DNA from: a virus
DNA length: 64,000 nucleotides
Direction: 5' to 3' (one strand)
Virus record (IMG/VR): IMGVR_UViG_3300027777_000002
Location: 1 to 64,000 of that record
Shown: in pieces, positions 13,038 to 22,256 of the stretch
Position numbering within the stretch: the first letter of the stretch is position 1
Layout: each line of letters begins with the position of its first letter
Translations under genes and position numbers: made by a program
The notes under the pieces: generated by a model
Database searches by the model: none
Seen by the model: the letters and a program-made list of their open reading frames with translations, nothing else
Told to the model about the DNA's origin: nothing

Positions 13038-13661
13038 GTGCTACTAGACCATCTAGTTTCAGCAAAAGCAGCCGACTACGCTCCGGAAACCCTACCGGAC
13101 GACACCCTATTCACGCCTTTAGATAAGGCAAACACCGTACAAACCCTAAATGCGCAGGTAAAAACAACTAGTTGGTTAGACCAGTTTGATGACGAAGACG
13201 AAGTTGTATTAGAAAAAGCACAACAAGAACGAGTTAGCGACACTTTCTCAAGCCTTGTAGCCCAAGATCCCAACGCCAAAGACAAACTACTAACGCTAGA
13301 GATGCCAGAAGAGGTAAAAAGCGTGGTTAGCATGGTCACGGCGTATCAATGGAAGTTTGTAGAGCAAGCAAATGAGCTGCGAAGCATGGCAGTTACAAAA
13401 ATAGCCAAGGAAACTGACCATCCGGATGCCCGAATACGCCTTAAAGCATTGGAATTGCTAGGAAAAGTGACGGAAGTGGCACTATTTACAGACAGAGTTG
13501 AAGTTAAGAAGACCGAAATTAGCGATGAAGACTTAGATGCGCAGATTAAAAAGAAGCTAGAGAAGTATATGGGCGTAGTAGATGTTGTAGATGCGCAGCC
13601 GGTTGAAGAAGAAGACGAAGTCGGTGTGGAAAAAGTAATAAAACCAAAAGAAAATACATGA
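13038..13661 (+). CDS. terS: putative small terminase subunit, 207 aa
   Basis: The start is a GTG at 13038 with AGGGA upstream; no better ATG exists. An acidic N-terminus (FDDEDEVVLEK) precedes a central helical block with DHPDARIRLKALELLGKVTEVALF, a pattern common in small terminases of T7- and P22-like environmental phages. The tail (residues ~175-207) is acidic. It recognises and delivers phage DNA to TerL. Support is mostly position: it overlaps the TerL start by 4 bp and begins the late operon. Confidence 0.75.
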   Translation: MLLDHLVSAKAADYAPETLPDDTLFTPLDKANTVQTLNAQVKTTSWLDQFDDEDEVVLEKAQQERVSDTFSSLVAQDPNAKDKLLTLEMPEEVKSVVSMVTAYQWKFVEQANELRSMAVTKIAKETDHPDARIRLKALELLGKVTEVALFTDRVEVKKTEISDEDLDAQIKKKLEKYMGVVDVVDAQPVEEEDEVGVEKVIKPKENT

Positions 13662-15178
13662 ACCTCGACTTTCTAACCCCTCAAGAAGCTATGGCAGCAC
13701 GTATGGCGCTCAAAGATATGAACCGAGCGGAGAAAGAGGCGTACCTAGGGCTGTTGGAGGAAAAAGAACAACGGGCGCACAAAAAGAAGGCGATGACAGA
13801 CCCAATTGAGTTTGCCAAATACGTGTATCCAAATTTCAAAGTAGGCCCACACCACAAAAAACTAGCAAAAATTTTTCAAGATGTAGTAGAAGGCAAAAAA
13901 AAGCGTGTAATCATAAATATTGCACCAAGGATGGGCAAATCGGAGTTTAGTTCGTATCTGTTTCCGGCATACTTTCTTGGGCAGGACCCTAATAAAAAAA
14001 TAATCATGGCTACGCATACCGCAGGCCTATCTGAAGACTTTGGTCGGAGAGTGAGAAATTTAATTGAATCAGATGAATACAAAGAGTTGTTCCCAAATTC
14101 AATCGTCGCAGACGATCAAAAAGCCGCTGGTAAGTGGTCGACTGGTGCTGGCGGGCAGTATTACGCTGTGGGTGTTGGGGGTGCCTTGGCAGGACGTGGT
14201 GCAGATTTATTTGTTATTGATGATCCTCATTCTGAGCAAGACATAAAGGCTAACAGCCGGGCTACGTTTGATAATGCGTGGTCTTGGTTCCAAACCGGCC
14301 CTTTGCAGCGTTTGATGCCGGGCGGGGCGATTGTGGTGATTATGACCCGTTGGTCGTTAATTGATTTGACTGGGCGGTTGGTAGATTTCACCATAAAAAA
14401 CCCTGAAGCTGAGCCTTGGGAAGTGGTAGAGCTGCCGGCAATCCTCCCTAGCGGTAAATCATTGTGGCCTGAACAATGGCCTTTGGAGCAGCTAGAAGCT
14501 AAGAAACTGCAGATGGATCCTCGGTATTGGAACGCGCAATACATGCAGCAGCCGACATCAGACATGGCGGCATTGATCAAAAGAACGGACTGGAGAGTGT
14601 GGGAAGCGGACGAACCCCCTACCTGCGAGTACGTCATACAGTCTTGGGATACGGCGCACGAAGTTAAAACTACATCTGACTACAGCGCTTGCACAACTTG
14701 GGGTGTTTGGTACAACGAGGAGGACAACATGTCCCCCAACCTCATCCTACTTGACGCTTTTAAAGACCGCATGACATTCCCAGAACTCAAAGAAATAGCC
14801 CTTAAACATTACAACGAGTGGAAACCAGATGCGTGCATTATTGAGAAAAAAGCAGCAGGCGCCCCGTTAATTCAAGAACTTAGAAGAATGGGTATTCCCA
14901 TCCAAGAATTTACCCCGAGTAGAGGGAATGATAAGATTGTGCGTTTAAATGCAATAGCGGACTTATTTACCTCAGGTAAAGTGTGGGCGCCAGACCGCCG
15001 CTGGGCTAGAGACGTGATTGAAGAACTTGCGTCTTTCCCTGCTGGCGAGCACGATGACTTTGTTGATACGACAACCCAAGCGCTATTGCGTTACAGGCAG
15101 GGTGGGTTTGTTAGTTTAGACAGCGACGAGAAAGACGATTTAACCCTCAAATACAGACGAAAGGCAGCGTACTACTAA
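13658..15178 (+). CDS. terL: large terminase subunit, 506 aa
   Basis: This is the DNA packaging motor. The N-terminal ATPase has a Walker A-like APRMGKSE at 89-96, a Walker B LFVIDDP at 184-190 and a coupling MTRWS at 229-233. The C-terminal RNase H-like nuclease shows SWDTA (Asp331), IIEKKAAG (Glu396) and HDDFVD (Asp466/467). The length is typical of the family (Terminase_6). It translocates DNA into the prohead through the portal encoded two genes downstream. Confidence 0.95.
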   Translation: MNLDFLTPQEAMAARMALKDMNRAEKEAYLGLLEEKEQRAHKKKAMTDPIEFAKYVYPNFKVGPHHKKLAKIFQDVVEGKKKRVIINIAPRMGKSEFSSYLFPAYFLGQDPNKKIIMATHTAGLSEDFGRRVRNLIESDEYKELFPNSIVADDQKAAGKWSTGAGGQYYAVGVGGALAGRGADLFVIDDPHSEQDIKANSRATFDNAWSWFQTGPLQRLMPGGAIVVIMTRWSLIDLTGRLVDFTIKNPEAEPWEVVELPAILPSGKSLWPEQWPLEQLEAKKLQMDPRYWNAQYMQQPTSDMAALIKRTDWRVWEADEPPTCEYVIQSWDTAHEVKTTSDYSACTTWGVWYNEEDNMSPNLILLDAFKDRMTFPELKEIALKHYNEWKPDACIIEKKAAGAPLIQELRRMGIPIQEFTPSRGNDKIVRLNAIADLFTSGKVWAPDRRWARDVIEELASFPAGEHDDFVDTTTQALLRYRQGGFVSLDSDEKDDLTLKYRRKAAYY

Positions 15179-15732
15179 TGTTAAAACACTTTTATTCCTA
15201 CACTCCAAAGGCTATTCCTAAAGAAATGTGTGAGTATTTAATTCAAACAACACCTTGGGATAAGCGTTTTGATGCCCAGTTATCTGAAGATAATACGGAT
15301 TTGTTTGTAGACGACAATATTAGAAAAACAGATGTAGTCTTCCTAAACCCACTCTCAACCATTGGCTGCATACTACAGTCGTACATAACAACGGCAAATA
15401 AAATGGCGGATTGGAATTTTGACATTAGCAAAATTGAGGATGTTCAAGTGGGTTGCTACCAACCCGGCGGGCATTATGATTGGCATATTGACAGCTTTGT
15501 TCCCAATAATGACCGACAACAGCGTAAAATATCAGCAGTAGCTTTTTTAAGTGATCCTGACTCGTACGACGGCGGGGTCTTTGAATTAGAAGTTGCGCCG
15601 GGTATTCCTGAAAGAATTCCGCAGGGCAGTATTATTGTTTTTCCGTCAGTACTTAAACATAGAGTAACCGCTGTTGAAGATGGCGTACGGTTTTCAGCAG
15701 CTTGCTGGGCATCAGGTCCGGCGTTTAGATAA
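15178..15732 (+). CDS. 2OG-Fe(II) oxygenase (PKHD/PiuC-like), 184 aa
   Basis: The double-stranded beta-helix signature is complete. HYDWHID gives H103 and D105, LKHRV gives the distal iron ligand H161, and R171 in GVRFSA is placed to bind 2-oxoglutarate. Such prolyl-4-hydroxylase-like enzymes hydroxylate proteins or small molecules. It is inserted between TerL and portal, with its ATG overlapping the TerL stop, and is co-expressed with late genes. Its substrate is unknown; modification of a capsid or host protein is plausible. Confidence 0.85.
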   Translation: MLKHFYSYTPKAIPKEMCEYLIQTTPWDKRFDAQLSEDNTDLFVDDNIRKTDVVFLNPLSTIGCILQSYITTANKMADWNFDISKIEDVQVGCYQPGGHYDWHIDSFVPNNDRQQRKISAVAFLSDPDSYDGGVFELEVAPGIPERIPQGSIIVFPSVLKHRVTAVEDGVRFSAACWASGPAFR

Positions 15733-15740
15733 GGCATATT

Positions 15741-18203
15741 ATGGGCATTGAAAAGTCACTATACCAAGTTCCACAAGGCATGGCAGCCACGATGGGTGCA
15801 GAACCAGACATCACCGTTGAAGTAGAAGATCCAGCGATGGTAATGGAAGTTGAGATGGAAGAAATGATTGGCACCGATACAGGTAGCGAAGAATTTAACG
15901 CCAACTTAGCAGAAGAGATTGATCCAAGCGAACTTGAAACGCTTGCCGCAGAATTAGAAGAAGATATTGGTAATGATGTTGAAGCCCGCAAAGACTGGGA
16001 AAAGATGTACAAAGACGGCATTACATTGTTAGGTTTGAAGTTTGAGGAAAGAACCGAACCTTGGGACGGAGCCTGTGGTGTCTATCACCCTATGATTACA
16101 GAAGCTGTAATTCGTTTCCAATCAGAAACAATTATGGAAACTTTCCCAGCAAAAGGACCTGTGCGTACACAGATCGTTGGTAAAGAAACACGAGATAAAA
16201 AAGAAGCTGCGCAGCGTGTAGAAACTGATATGAACTACCAGCTGACAGAAAAGATGCCTGAGTATCGCGCAGAGCATGAAAAAATGTTGTGGAACTTGCC
16301 GGGTGCAGGTTCTGCGTTTAAGAAGATTTATTATGACCCGGGTTTAGGTCGACAGACTTCTATCTTTATTCCAGCCGAAGATGTAATTATTCCTTACGGC
16401 ACAAGCGAAATTGAGTCCTGCCATCGTGTAACACACAGAATGCGCAAGACCAAAAACGATCTTATTAAACTAATGCACGCTGGGTTTTACCGAGAGGTAG
16501 AGCTAGGCGAGCCAGAAAAGTTTAGAACTGAGATTCAGGAAAAGAAAGATAAAGAGACAGGCTTTAGCGCATCTTATGATGACCGCTTTGAACTGTATGA
16601 AGCACACGTTGACCTTGATATACCCGGATTTGAAGACAAAGACGATGACGGCAAGCCTACAGGAATTGCGCTACCGTACGTCGTTACGATGATAAGGGGT
16701 ACAAATGAAATACTTGCTATTCGTAGAAATTGGAAAGAAGATGATGAGCTTTGTCAAAAGCGTCAGCACTTTGTTCACTATCAATACATTCCGGGATACG
16801 GCGCTTACGGTTTTGGTCTATTCCATCTTGTTGGTGGCTTTGCTAAGTCAGCCACTTCCATCTTGCGCCAGCTTGTCGATGCCGGCACTCTTTCCAATCT
16901 GCCGGGGGGTCTAAAGGCTAGAGGATTAAGAATCAAGGGCGATGACACACCAATTGCTCCCGGTGAGTTTAGAGATGTGGATGTAGGTTCAGGATCAATT
17001 AGAGACAACATCCTCCCGCTTCCATATAAAGAGCCTTCAATGGTTCTAGCTGGTTTGCTTGACAAGATTATTGATGAAGGACGTCGCTTTGCGGCAACTT
17101 CTGATATGAAAGTTAGCGATATGTCAGCTAACGCACCTGTTGGAACTACGCTGGCTATTCTGGAAAGAACGCTTAAAGTTATGTCTGCAGTGCAAGCTAG
17201 GGTACACTATGCACTACGGCAGGAATTAAAGCTCCTCGCAGAAATCATTCGGGATTACACCGAGGACGAATATAACTATGAGCCAGAAACCGGGAATCCA
17301 CCAGCAAAGAAAGCGGACTACAACTATGTGGACGTCCTGCCTGTATCCGACCCAAATGCAGCCACCCTTTCTCAGAGAGTGGTACAGTACCAAGCGGTTA
17401 TTCAACTGGCTCAATCAGCACCCCAGATTTACAACTTGCCTCAATTACACAGGCAGATGCTCGACGTACTTGGAATTAAGCACGCCGACAAACTGGTGCC
17501 TTTGGAGGAAGACCAGAAGCCAACCGACCCTGTAACAGAAAATATGAACGTGCTTAAGGGTAAACCCCTAAAAGCATTCTTGTACCAAGACCACGAAGCG
17601 CACATCAAAGTGCATCAGATGGCTGCGCAAGATCCGTTAATCCAACAGTTACTGGGGCAAAACCCGCAGGCGCAATCCATTCAAGCCGCACTCATGGCGC
17701 ATATAGCCGAGCATTTAGGTTACGCATATCGTCAGAAGATGGAACAAGCTATGGGCGCTCCTCTACCAAACCCAGAACACCACATGCCAGAAGATATGGA
17801 AGTGCAGATTTCTCAGTTGGTCGCTCAAGCCGCACCGCAGGTTCTTGCCCAGTCACAAGCGCAAGTTGCACAGCAACAAGCCCAGCAAAATCAACAAGAT
17901 CCGGTTATGCAAGCTCAGCTCATTGACCAGCAAGTTAAACAGGGTGAGTTGCAACGCAAGACTCAAAAAGACCACCAAGACGCCATCTTTAAACAGAAAG
18001 AACTGGCTCTTAAAGAACAACAGATTCGCCAAGAAGCTTTGGCTAAGACCGCTAACGTTATGCTTACAGCCGAGGACAAAAAATCTGGGGCTGATAGAGC
18101 AGCTAAAGATATGGAGCTGCGCGACAAACAGCACAAAGCTAACACAGCAATGGAAATGTATAAGCACCACACCCAACCACCTAAAGGAGGCAACACCGAG
18201 TGA
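15741..18203 (+). CDS. portal protein, 820 aa
   Basis: This protein forms the dodecameric DNA gate at one capsid vertex. The size, the position after TerL and the body sequence (RFQSETIMETFPAKGPVRT, RRFAATSDMKVSDM, NAPVGTTLAILERT) fit large podovirus-type portals. The first ~90 residues are acidic. Residues ~660-815 are a Gln/Lys-rich helical barrel-like tail (QAQVAQQQAQQNQQD), comparable to the barrel extension of P22 gp1. Confidence 0.9.
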   Translation: MGIEKSLYQVPQGMAATMGAEPDITVEVEDPAMVMEVEMEEMIGTDTGSEEFNANLAEEIDPSELETLAAELEEDIGNDVEARKDWEKMYKDGITLLGLKFEERTEPWDGACGVYHPMITEAVIRFQSETIMETFPAKGPVRTQIVGKETRDKKEAAQRVETDMNYQLTEKMPEYRAEHEKMLWNLPGAGSAFKKIYYDPGLGRQTSIFIPAEDVIIPYGTSEIESCHRVTHRMRKTKNDLIKLMHAGFYREVELGEPEKFRTEIQEKKDKETGFSASYDDRFELYEAHVDLDIPGFEDKDDDGKPTGIALPYVVTMIRGTNEILAIRRNWKEDDELCQKRQHFVHYQYIPGYGAYGFGLFHLVGGFAKSATSILRQLVDAGTLSNLPGGLKARGLRIKGDDTPIAPGEFRDVDVGSGSIRDNILPLPYKEPSMVLAGLLDKIIDEGRRFAATSDMKVSDMSANAPVGTTLAILERTLKVMSAVQARVHYALRQELKLLAEIIRDYTEDEYNYEPETGNPPAKKADYNYVDVLPVSDPNAATLSQRVVQYQAVIQLAQSAPQIYNLPQLHRQMLDVLGIKHADKLVPLEEDQKPTDPVTENMNVLKGKPLKAFLYQDHEAHIKVHQMAAQDPLIQQLLGQNPQAQSIQAALMAHIAEHLGYAYRQKMEQAMGAPLPNPEHHMPEDMEVQISQLVAQAAPQVLAQSQAQVAQQQAQQNQQDPVMQAQLIDQQVKQGELQRKTQKDHQDAIFKQKELALKEQQIRQEALAKTANVMLTAEDKKSGADRAAKDMELRDKQHKANTAMEMYKHHTQPPKGGNTE

Positions 18204-18409
18204 TCGACCTACTAACGGCTGATTTCATAGCCGCGATGCGTGATAAGTTACGCACAGATATGAATAACTACACTGACGATTTGGCAAATGGTCAGTGCCA
18301 AGACTTTGCAACATACAAAGAGCTTTGCGGGGTGATTCGAGGCCTAGCTTTCGCAGAGCGCCATTTACTTGACCTCGCAGACCATTTGAAAGAAGATAAC
18401 GATGAGTGA
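18200..18409 (+). CDS. hypothetical protein between portal and GroES-like gene, 69 aa
   Basis: It starts at a GTG overlapping the portal stop (GTGA). It is all-helical (MIDLLTADFIAAMRDKLRTD...), acidic and overlaps the next gene. Small helical proteins are common at this position in related phages; the role is unknown, perhaps capsid assembly. Confidence 0.7.
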   Translation: MIDLLTADFIAAMRDKLRTDMNNYTDDLANGQCQDFATYKELCGVIRGLAFAERHLLDLADHLKEDNDE

Positions 18410-18851
18410 TACCATCGCATTACCGCCAGAAGGGTTAATCCTTCCGCCGGGCGTAATACCCACGAAGCAAAACGCACCAACAGAAGCAGAGTTGGCTACC
18501 ATGGACGCTATCGAGAAAGCAACGCAGATCCCAAATCCATCAGGACATAAGATTCTTTGCGCTCTAGTTGACGTCGACGATTCGTTTGAAAGCGGCATTT
18601 TAAAAGCAGATGAGACTAAGAAGACAGAAGAATTGACTTCTCCGGTTTTGTTTGTAATTAAACTTGGCGTATCGGCGTACAAAGACACAGAACGTTTCCC
18701 TGACGGGCCTTGGTGTGCGGAGGGTGATTTTGTATTAACCCGCCCTTACACAGGAACCCGAATCAACATCCACGGAAAAGAATTCCGCATCATTAATGAC
18801 GATCAGGTCGATGGTGTGGTAATGGATCCCCGTGGCATTTCACGCGTATAG
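18402..18851 (+). CDS. GroES-like co-chaperonin, 149 aa
   Basis: The middle and end look like a GroES fold: PSGHKILCALVDVDD as first strand, FESGILKADETKKTEE (62-77) in place of the GroEL-binding mobile loop, then EGDFVLTRPYTGTRINIHGKEFRIINDDQVDGVV, close in pattern to the GroES GD-x-V...G-x-E...I...DI end. An extra N-terminal ~45 residues and a short C-terminal tail distinguish it from host GroES. Like T4 gp31 it may adapt host GroEL to fold the capsid protein encoded nearby. This is a pattern match, not a search result. Confidence 0.75.
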   Translation: MSDTIALPPEGLILPPGVIPTKQNAPTEAELATMDAIEKATQIPNPSGHKILCALVDVDDSFESGILKADETKKTEELTSPVLFVIKLGVSAYKDTERFPDGPWCAEGDFVLTRPYTGTRINIHGKEFRIINDDQVDGVVMDPRGISRV

Positions 18852-18859
18852 GAGCTACC

Positions 18860-19834
18860 ATGGCAGAACAATTTAAATTCCCCGATGAAGATGACAGCTT
18901 TAACAAAGCAGAGGCCGAAGAGCAGTTACATGTAACGGCTGAAGGCGATGAAGAAGCAGAACTTATAATTGAAGACGATACACCCGAGCGCGACCGTAGA
19001 GCGCAACCGCTAAACCGTGAAGTTGAAGATCCTTCGGAAGAAGAGATTGAAGGCTACACAAAAGGCGTTCAAGGGCGTATCAAAGAACTAACCCATGCCC
19101 GCCACGACGAGCGTAGAGCAAAAGACGCAGCTCAACGTGAACGTGACGAGGCTGTGCGTTTAGCGCAACAAGTTCTTGAAGAGAACAAGAAACTTAAGGA
19201 ATACGTAAAATCTGGTGAGACAACATACCAAGAGATGATGGCTTCTAAAGCTGACTCAGAACTTGAAATGGCTCGCCGCAAATTGCGTGAAGCACAAGAG
19301 TCTTATGACACCGATGCTATAATTGCGGCTAATGAAGCTCTAACAGAAGCAATGTTAAATAGGCAACAGGCAAAGAATTTTAAGCCTACCCCTTTACAAA
19401 CTTCTGAAAATGAGGTACAAATACAAACATCGGCACCAGAGGTTCCCCAACCCGACCAAAAAACACTGCGCTGGCAGGCAAAAAACCAGTGGTTCGGAAG
19501 TCCGGGATACGAAGATATGACAGCCTTCGCTCTAGGTCTGCACCAAAAGCTAGTCGCCACGGGCATTGACCCGCGTAGTGAAGAATATTTCGAGCGCATT
19601 GACGCACGCTTACATAACGTTTTCCCTGAAGTATTCAAGGATAACGAAACGACAAAACCTAGCGAACCTGCTAAAAAGCCTGCGACAGTAGTGGCATCGG
19701 CGTCCCGCACTACGGGTGCCAAAAAAACCGTCAAGTTAACAGCGAGTGCAGCTGCATTAGCCGATAAACTTGGTATCCCCCGTGAACTATACGCTCAGGA
19801 ATTTTTAAAACAGGAGGCCCGCAATGGCAACTAG
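18860..19834 (+). CDS. putative scaffolding protein, 324 aa
   Basis: It lies just upstream of the capsid genes and is acidic at the start and almost wholly helical. A long coiled coil covers residues ~75-175 (ERDEAVRLAQQVLEENKKLKEY). A basic, Ala-rich C-terminus (KKTVKLTASAAALADKLGI) could bind the coat protein, as in P22 and T7 scaffolds. It has AGGAG upstream and overlaps the next gene by 11 bp. Confidence 0.75.
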   Translation: MAEQFKFPDEDDSFNKAEAEEQLHVTAEGDEEAELIIEDDTPERDRRAQPLNREVEDPSEEEIEGYTKGVQGRIKELTHARHDERRAKDAAQRERDEAVRLAQQVLEENKKLKEYVKSGETTYQEMMASKADSELEMARRKLREAQESYDTDAIIAANEALTEAMLNRQQAKNFKPTPLQTSENEVQIQTSAPEVPQPDQKTLRWQAKNQWFGSPGYEDMTAFALGLHQKLVATGIDPRSEEYFERIDARLHNVFPEVFKDNETTKPSEPAKKPATVVASASRTTGAKKTVKLTASAAALADKLGIPRELYAQEFLKQEARNGN

Positions 19835-20276
19835 TCGTAAACCCCGTGATATTGAAACACGCGAAAAAAGTCAAACTCGTGCTGTCTACCAACCGGCTGC
19901 AACACTACCAACACCTACACCTCAACATGGGTTTAGTTTTAGATGGGTAGCAACTGCAGTATTAGGACAGGATGTTCCAACTAACGTGTCACAGAAGTTC
20001 CGTGACGGTTACGAACCCGTGAAAGCGGCAGATCATCCTGAGTTAATGTTGCAGGGCAATAGCAACGGTAACGTAGAAGTTGGTGGGTTAATGCTCTGCA
20101 AGATACCTACTGAGAAGTTAGAGGCACGACAAGAGTATTACGAGAAACAAGCAGAAGACCAAATGAATTCGGTTGATAACCATTTCATGCGGAATAACGA
20201 TGCTCGGATGCCTTTGTTTTCGGAGAGAAAATCTACGTCAACTAGGGGACCCGGGTTTGGAAGCGGTACTAAATAA
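19824..20276 (+). CDS. head-associated conserved protein, 150 aa
   Basis: The protein (MATSRKPRDIETREKSQ...) has the core FRWVATAVLGQDVPTNVSQKFRDGYEPVKAADHPEL, a pattern that I associate with proteins between scaffold and coat genes in podovirus-like environmental phages. A Gly-rich C-terminus ends in GFGSGTK. It probably belongs to the head, but its exact role is unknown. Confidence 0.7.
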   Translation: MATSRKPRDIETREKSQTRAVYQPAATLPTPTPQHGFSFRWVATAVLGQDVPTNVSQKFRDGYEPVKAADHPELMLQGNSNGNVEVGGLMLCKIPTEKLEARQEYYEKQAEDQMNSVDNHFMRNNDARMPLFSERKSTSTRGPGFGSGTK

Positions 20277-20289
20277 TTAGGAGATTTTT

Positions 20290-20946
20290 ATGGCTACAGT
20301 ATCTAGCCCCTACGGGCTAAAGCCGATCAGTATGATCGGTGGTCAGTCATTTACTGGCGGTACAATCCGTGAGTATTTGATGACTACAAACAACTCAGCC
20401 GCCATTTATAATGGTGACTTGGTTCAACTCGGCGCAGCTGCTGCCGGTCAACCAACTGTTGTAACCTCTACTCCAACAACAAGCTCTGTCGGTATTGTAG
20501 GAGTTTGCGTTGGTGTACGCTATCAGTTGGCTGGTCAGCAATTAGGCTACCCATTGTTTGCTCAGTATTTACCAGCTAACGCTGTAACTGCTGGTTACAC
20601 AAACATTTTCATTCGTGTAGTAGAAGATCCAGATCAACTGTACCAAGTACAGTCTTTGGGTTCTATTGGCTACGGTTCTATCGGTAAGACAATTGCTTTG
20701 GCAAACTTCTCCGCTGGTACATCTAGCTCAACTGGTAACACAACTTCTGGTAATTCAGTTGTTGCATTGTCAGCTACTGTTGCTAACACGAGCGCGTTGG
20801 CGTGCAAAATTGTTGACTTGGTTAACTCCAGCTCTACATTTGGCGGCAACTTCCCATCTAACCCCGGTGATGCGTATACCGACTGTATCGTTAAGTTAAA
20901 CTTTGGCGTACATTCGTACTATCAATCCGCTGGAACAACTGCTTAA
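20290..20946 (+). CDS. putative capsid decoration/stabilisation protein, 218 aa
   Basis: The opening MATVSSPYGLKPISMIGG followed by FTGGTIREY is typical of phage structural proteins lying next to the coat gene. The rest is beta-rich, with Ser/Thr/Gly-rich loops, in keeping with a surface head protein. AGGAG precedes the start. It could also be a second head fibre or vertex protein. Confidence 0.65.
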   Translation: MATVSSPYGLKPISMIGGQSFTGGTIREYLMTTNNSAAIYNGDLVQLGAAAAGQPTVVTSTPTTSSVGIVGVCVGVRYQLAGQQLGYPLFAQYLPANAVTAGYTNIFIRVVEDPDQLYQVQSLGSIGYGSIGKTIALANFSAGTSSSTGNTTSGNSVVALSATVANTSALACKIVDLVNSSSTFGGNFPSNPGDAYTDCIVKLNFGVHSYYQSAGTTA

Positions 20947-20960
20947 TAAAGGAGCTATAA

Positions 20961-21878
20961 ATGGCTATTTCACGTTCACAACTCCTTAAAGAGTTACTCC
21001 CCGGTCTAAACGCATTGTTTGGTTTAGAGTACAAGCGCTATGGCGAAGAGCATAAAGAGATTTATGAAACTGAAGCCTCTGAGCGTTCATTTGAAGAAGA
21101 GACAAAGTTGTCTGGTTTCTCGGCTGCTCCAGTCAAGAACGAAGGCGGCGCAATCTCTTATGACAATGCGCAAGAAGCTTTCACAGCTCGCTATACACAC
21201 GAAACTATCGCTTTGGGCTTCTCAGTTACTGAAGAAGCTATTGAAGATAACTTGTATGACTCATTGTCTGCTCGTTACACCAAAGCACTAGCTCGTGCAA
21301 TGTCTTATACCAAACAGGTTAAAGCAGCTTCTGTATTGAACAACGGTTTCACAAACAGCGCTAACTACTACGGTGGTGATGGCGTTCCTTTGTTCAGCAC
21401 TGCTCACCCATTGGTATCTGGCGGCACAAACAGCAACACATTCTCAACCCAATCTGACTTGAATGAGACTTCTTTGGAAGCCGCTACAATTCAAATCGCT
21501 GCTTGGACTGACGAGCGTGGTCTGTTGATCGCTGCTAAGCCACGTAAATTGGTTATCCCACCAGCATTGATGTTCGTTGCTACACGTCTGTTAGAGACCA
21601 CACTCCGTGTTGGTACAACTAACAATGACATTAACGCAATTAAGAACAACGGTACCGTTCCAGAAGGTTACACTGTTAACCACTTCTTGACCGATACAAA
21701 TGCTTGGTTCTTGTTAACCGATGTACCTAACGGCTTGAAGCATTTCGAGCGCACTCCGCTACAAAATAGCATGGATGGTGACTTTGATACAGGTAACGTA
21801 CGCTACAAATCACGCGAGCGTTATAGCTTTGGTTGGTCTGATCCATTGGGAGCCTTTGGCTCTTCTGGCTCGTTCTAA
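20961..21878 (+). CDS. major capsid protein, 305 aa
   Basis: An HK97-fold coat protein is inferred from position, size and sequence. SERSFEEETKLSGFSAAPVKNEGG resembles the E-loop region, followed by the strand TARYTHETIALGFSVTEEAIEDN and a C-terminal GDFDTGNVRYKSRERYSFGWSD, as in Mu gpT-like and related major heads. It has a strong AAAGGAG site and is followed at once by a strong terminator, as expected for the most abundant virion protein. Confidence 0.88.
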   Translation: MAISRSQLLKELLPGLNALFGLEYKRYGEEHKEIYETEASERSFEEETKLSGFSAAPVKNEGGAISYDNAQEAFTARYTHETIALGFSVTEEAIEDNLYDSLSARYTKALARAMSYTKQVKAASVLNNGFTNSANYYGGDGVPLFSTAHPLVSGGTNSNTFSTQSDLNETSLEAATIQIAAWTDERGLLIAAKPRKLVIPPALMFVATRLLETTLRVGTTNNDINAIKNNGTVPEGYTVNHFLTDTNAWFLLTDVPNGLKHFERTPLQNSMDGDFDTGNVRYKSRERYSFGWSDPLGAFGSSGSF

Positions 21879-21893
21879 TCGGACTTGTCCTAC

Positions 21894-21925
21894 AAAAAAC
21901 CCAGCTCACAAGGCTGGGTTTTTTT
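21894..21925. terminator. bidirectional intrinsic terminator
   Basis: AAAAAACCCAGC and GCTGGGTTTTTTT form a perfect stem with a 7-base loop. T-runs follow on both strands, so it ends the capsid transcript rightward and the HNH/GNAT cassette leftward. Confidence 0.88.
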
Positions 21926-22256
21926 CATTGTGGTGATGGATTCTGTGGCAGTTAGCGCATAGAACTATGCACTTAGTTATTTCTTTGTACGCTTTTTTAA
22001 ATTGACCGTTTGACACTAGTCGGTTTACGTTGTACTCTTTTTTGCTTGGGTCTTCGTGATGAAAATCCAAAGCCGCTATGTGGTCAAACCCGCATTTAGT
22101 ACACTTAAGGGCGCCTTTAAACTTGTACCATTCTTCTTTTTGAACGGCTTTATTGCTTTTAGTTCGCTGGATTGTTTCTTCTTGGTTAGCCAAGTAATGC
22201 TTACGGCTGTACTCCTTGTGCTTTTGTTTTCTTACGTTCACGTCTTTGTATGGCAT
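21906..22256 (-). CDS. HNH endonuclease, 116 aa
   Basis: This is a free-standing HNH nuclease. Start at 22256 (MPYKDVNVRKQKHKEY). A basic N-terminus precedes the zinc-supported core CTKCG, LDFHHED and CANCHRIHHH. The family includes homing and packaging-associated nickases. It is on the opposite strand from all neighbouring late genes and sits immediately behind the coat gene, typical of a mobile or homing insertion. Its start overlaps the 3' end of the GNAT gene by 56 bp. Confidence 0.85.
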   Translation of the reverse strand: MPYKDVNVRKQKHKEYSRKHYLANQEETIQRTKSNKAVQKEEWYKFKGALKCTKCGFDHIAALDFHHEDPSKKEYNVNRLVSNGQFKKAYKEITKCIVLCANCHRIHHHNEKNPAL

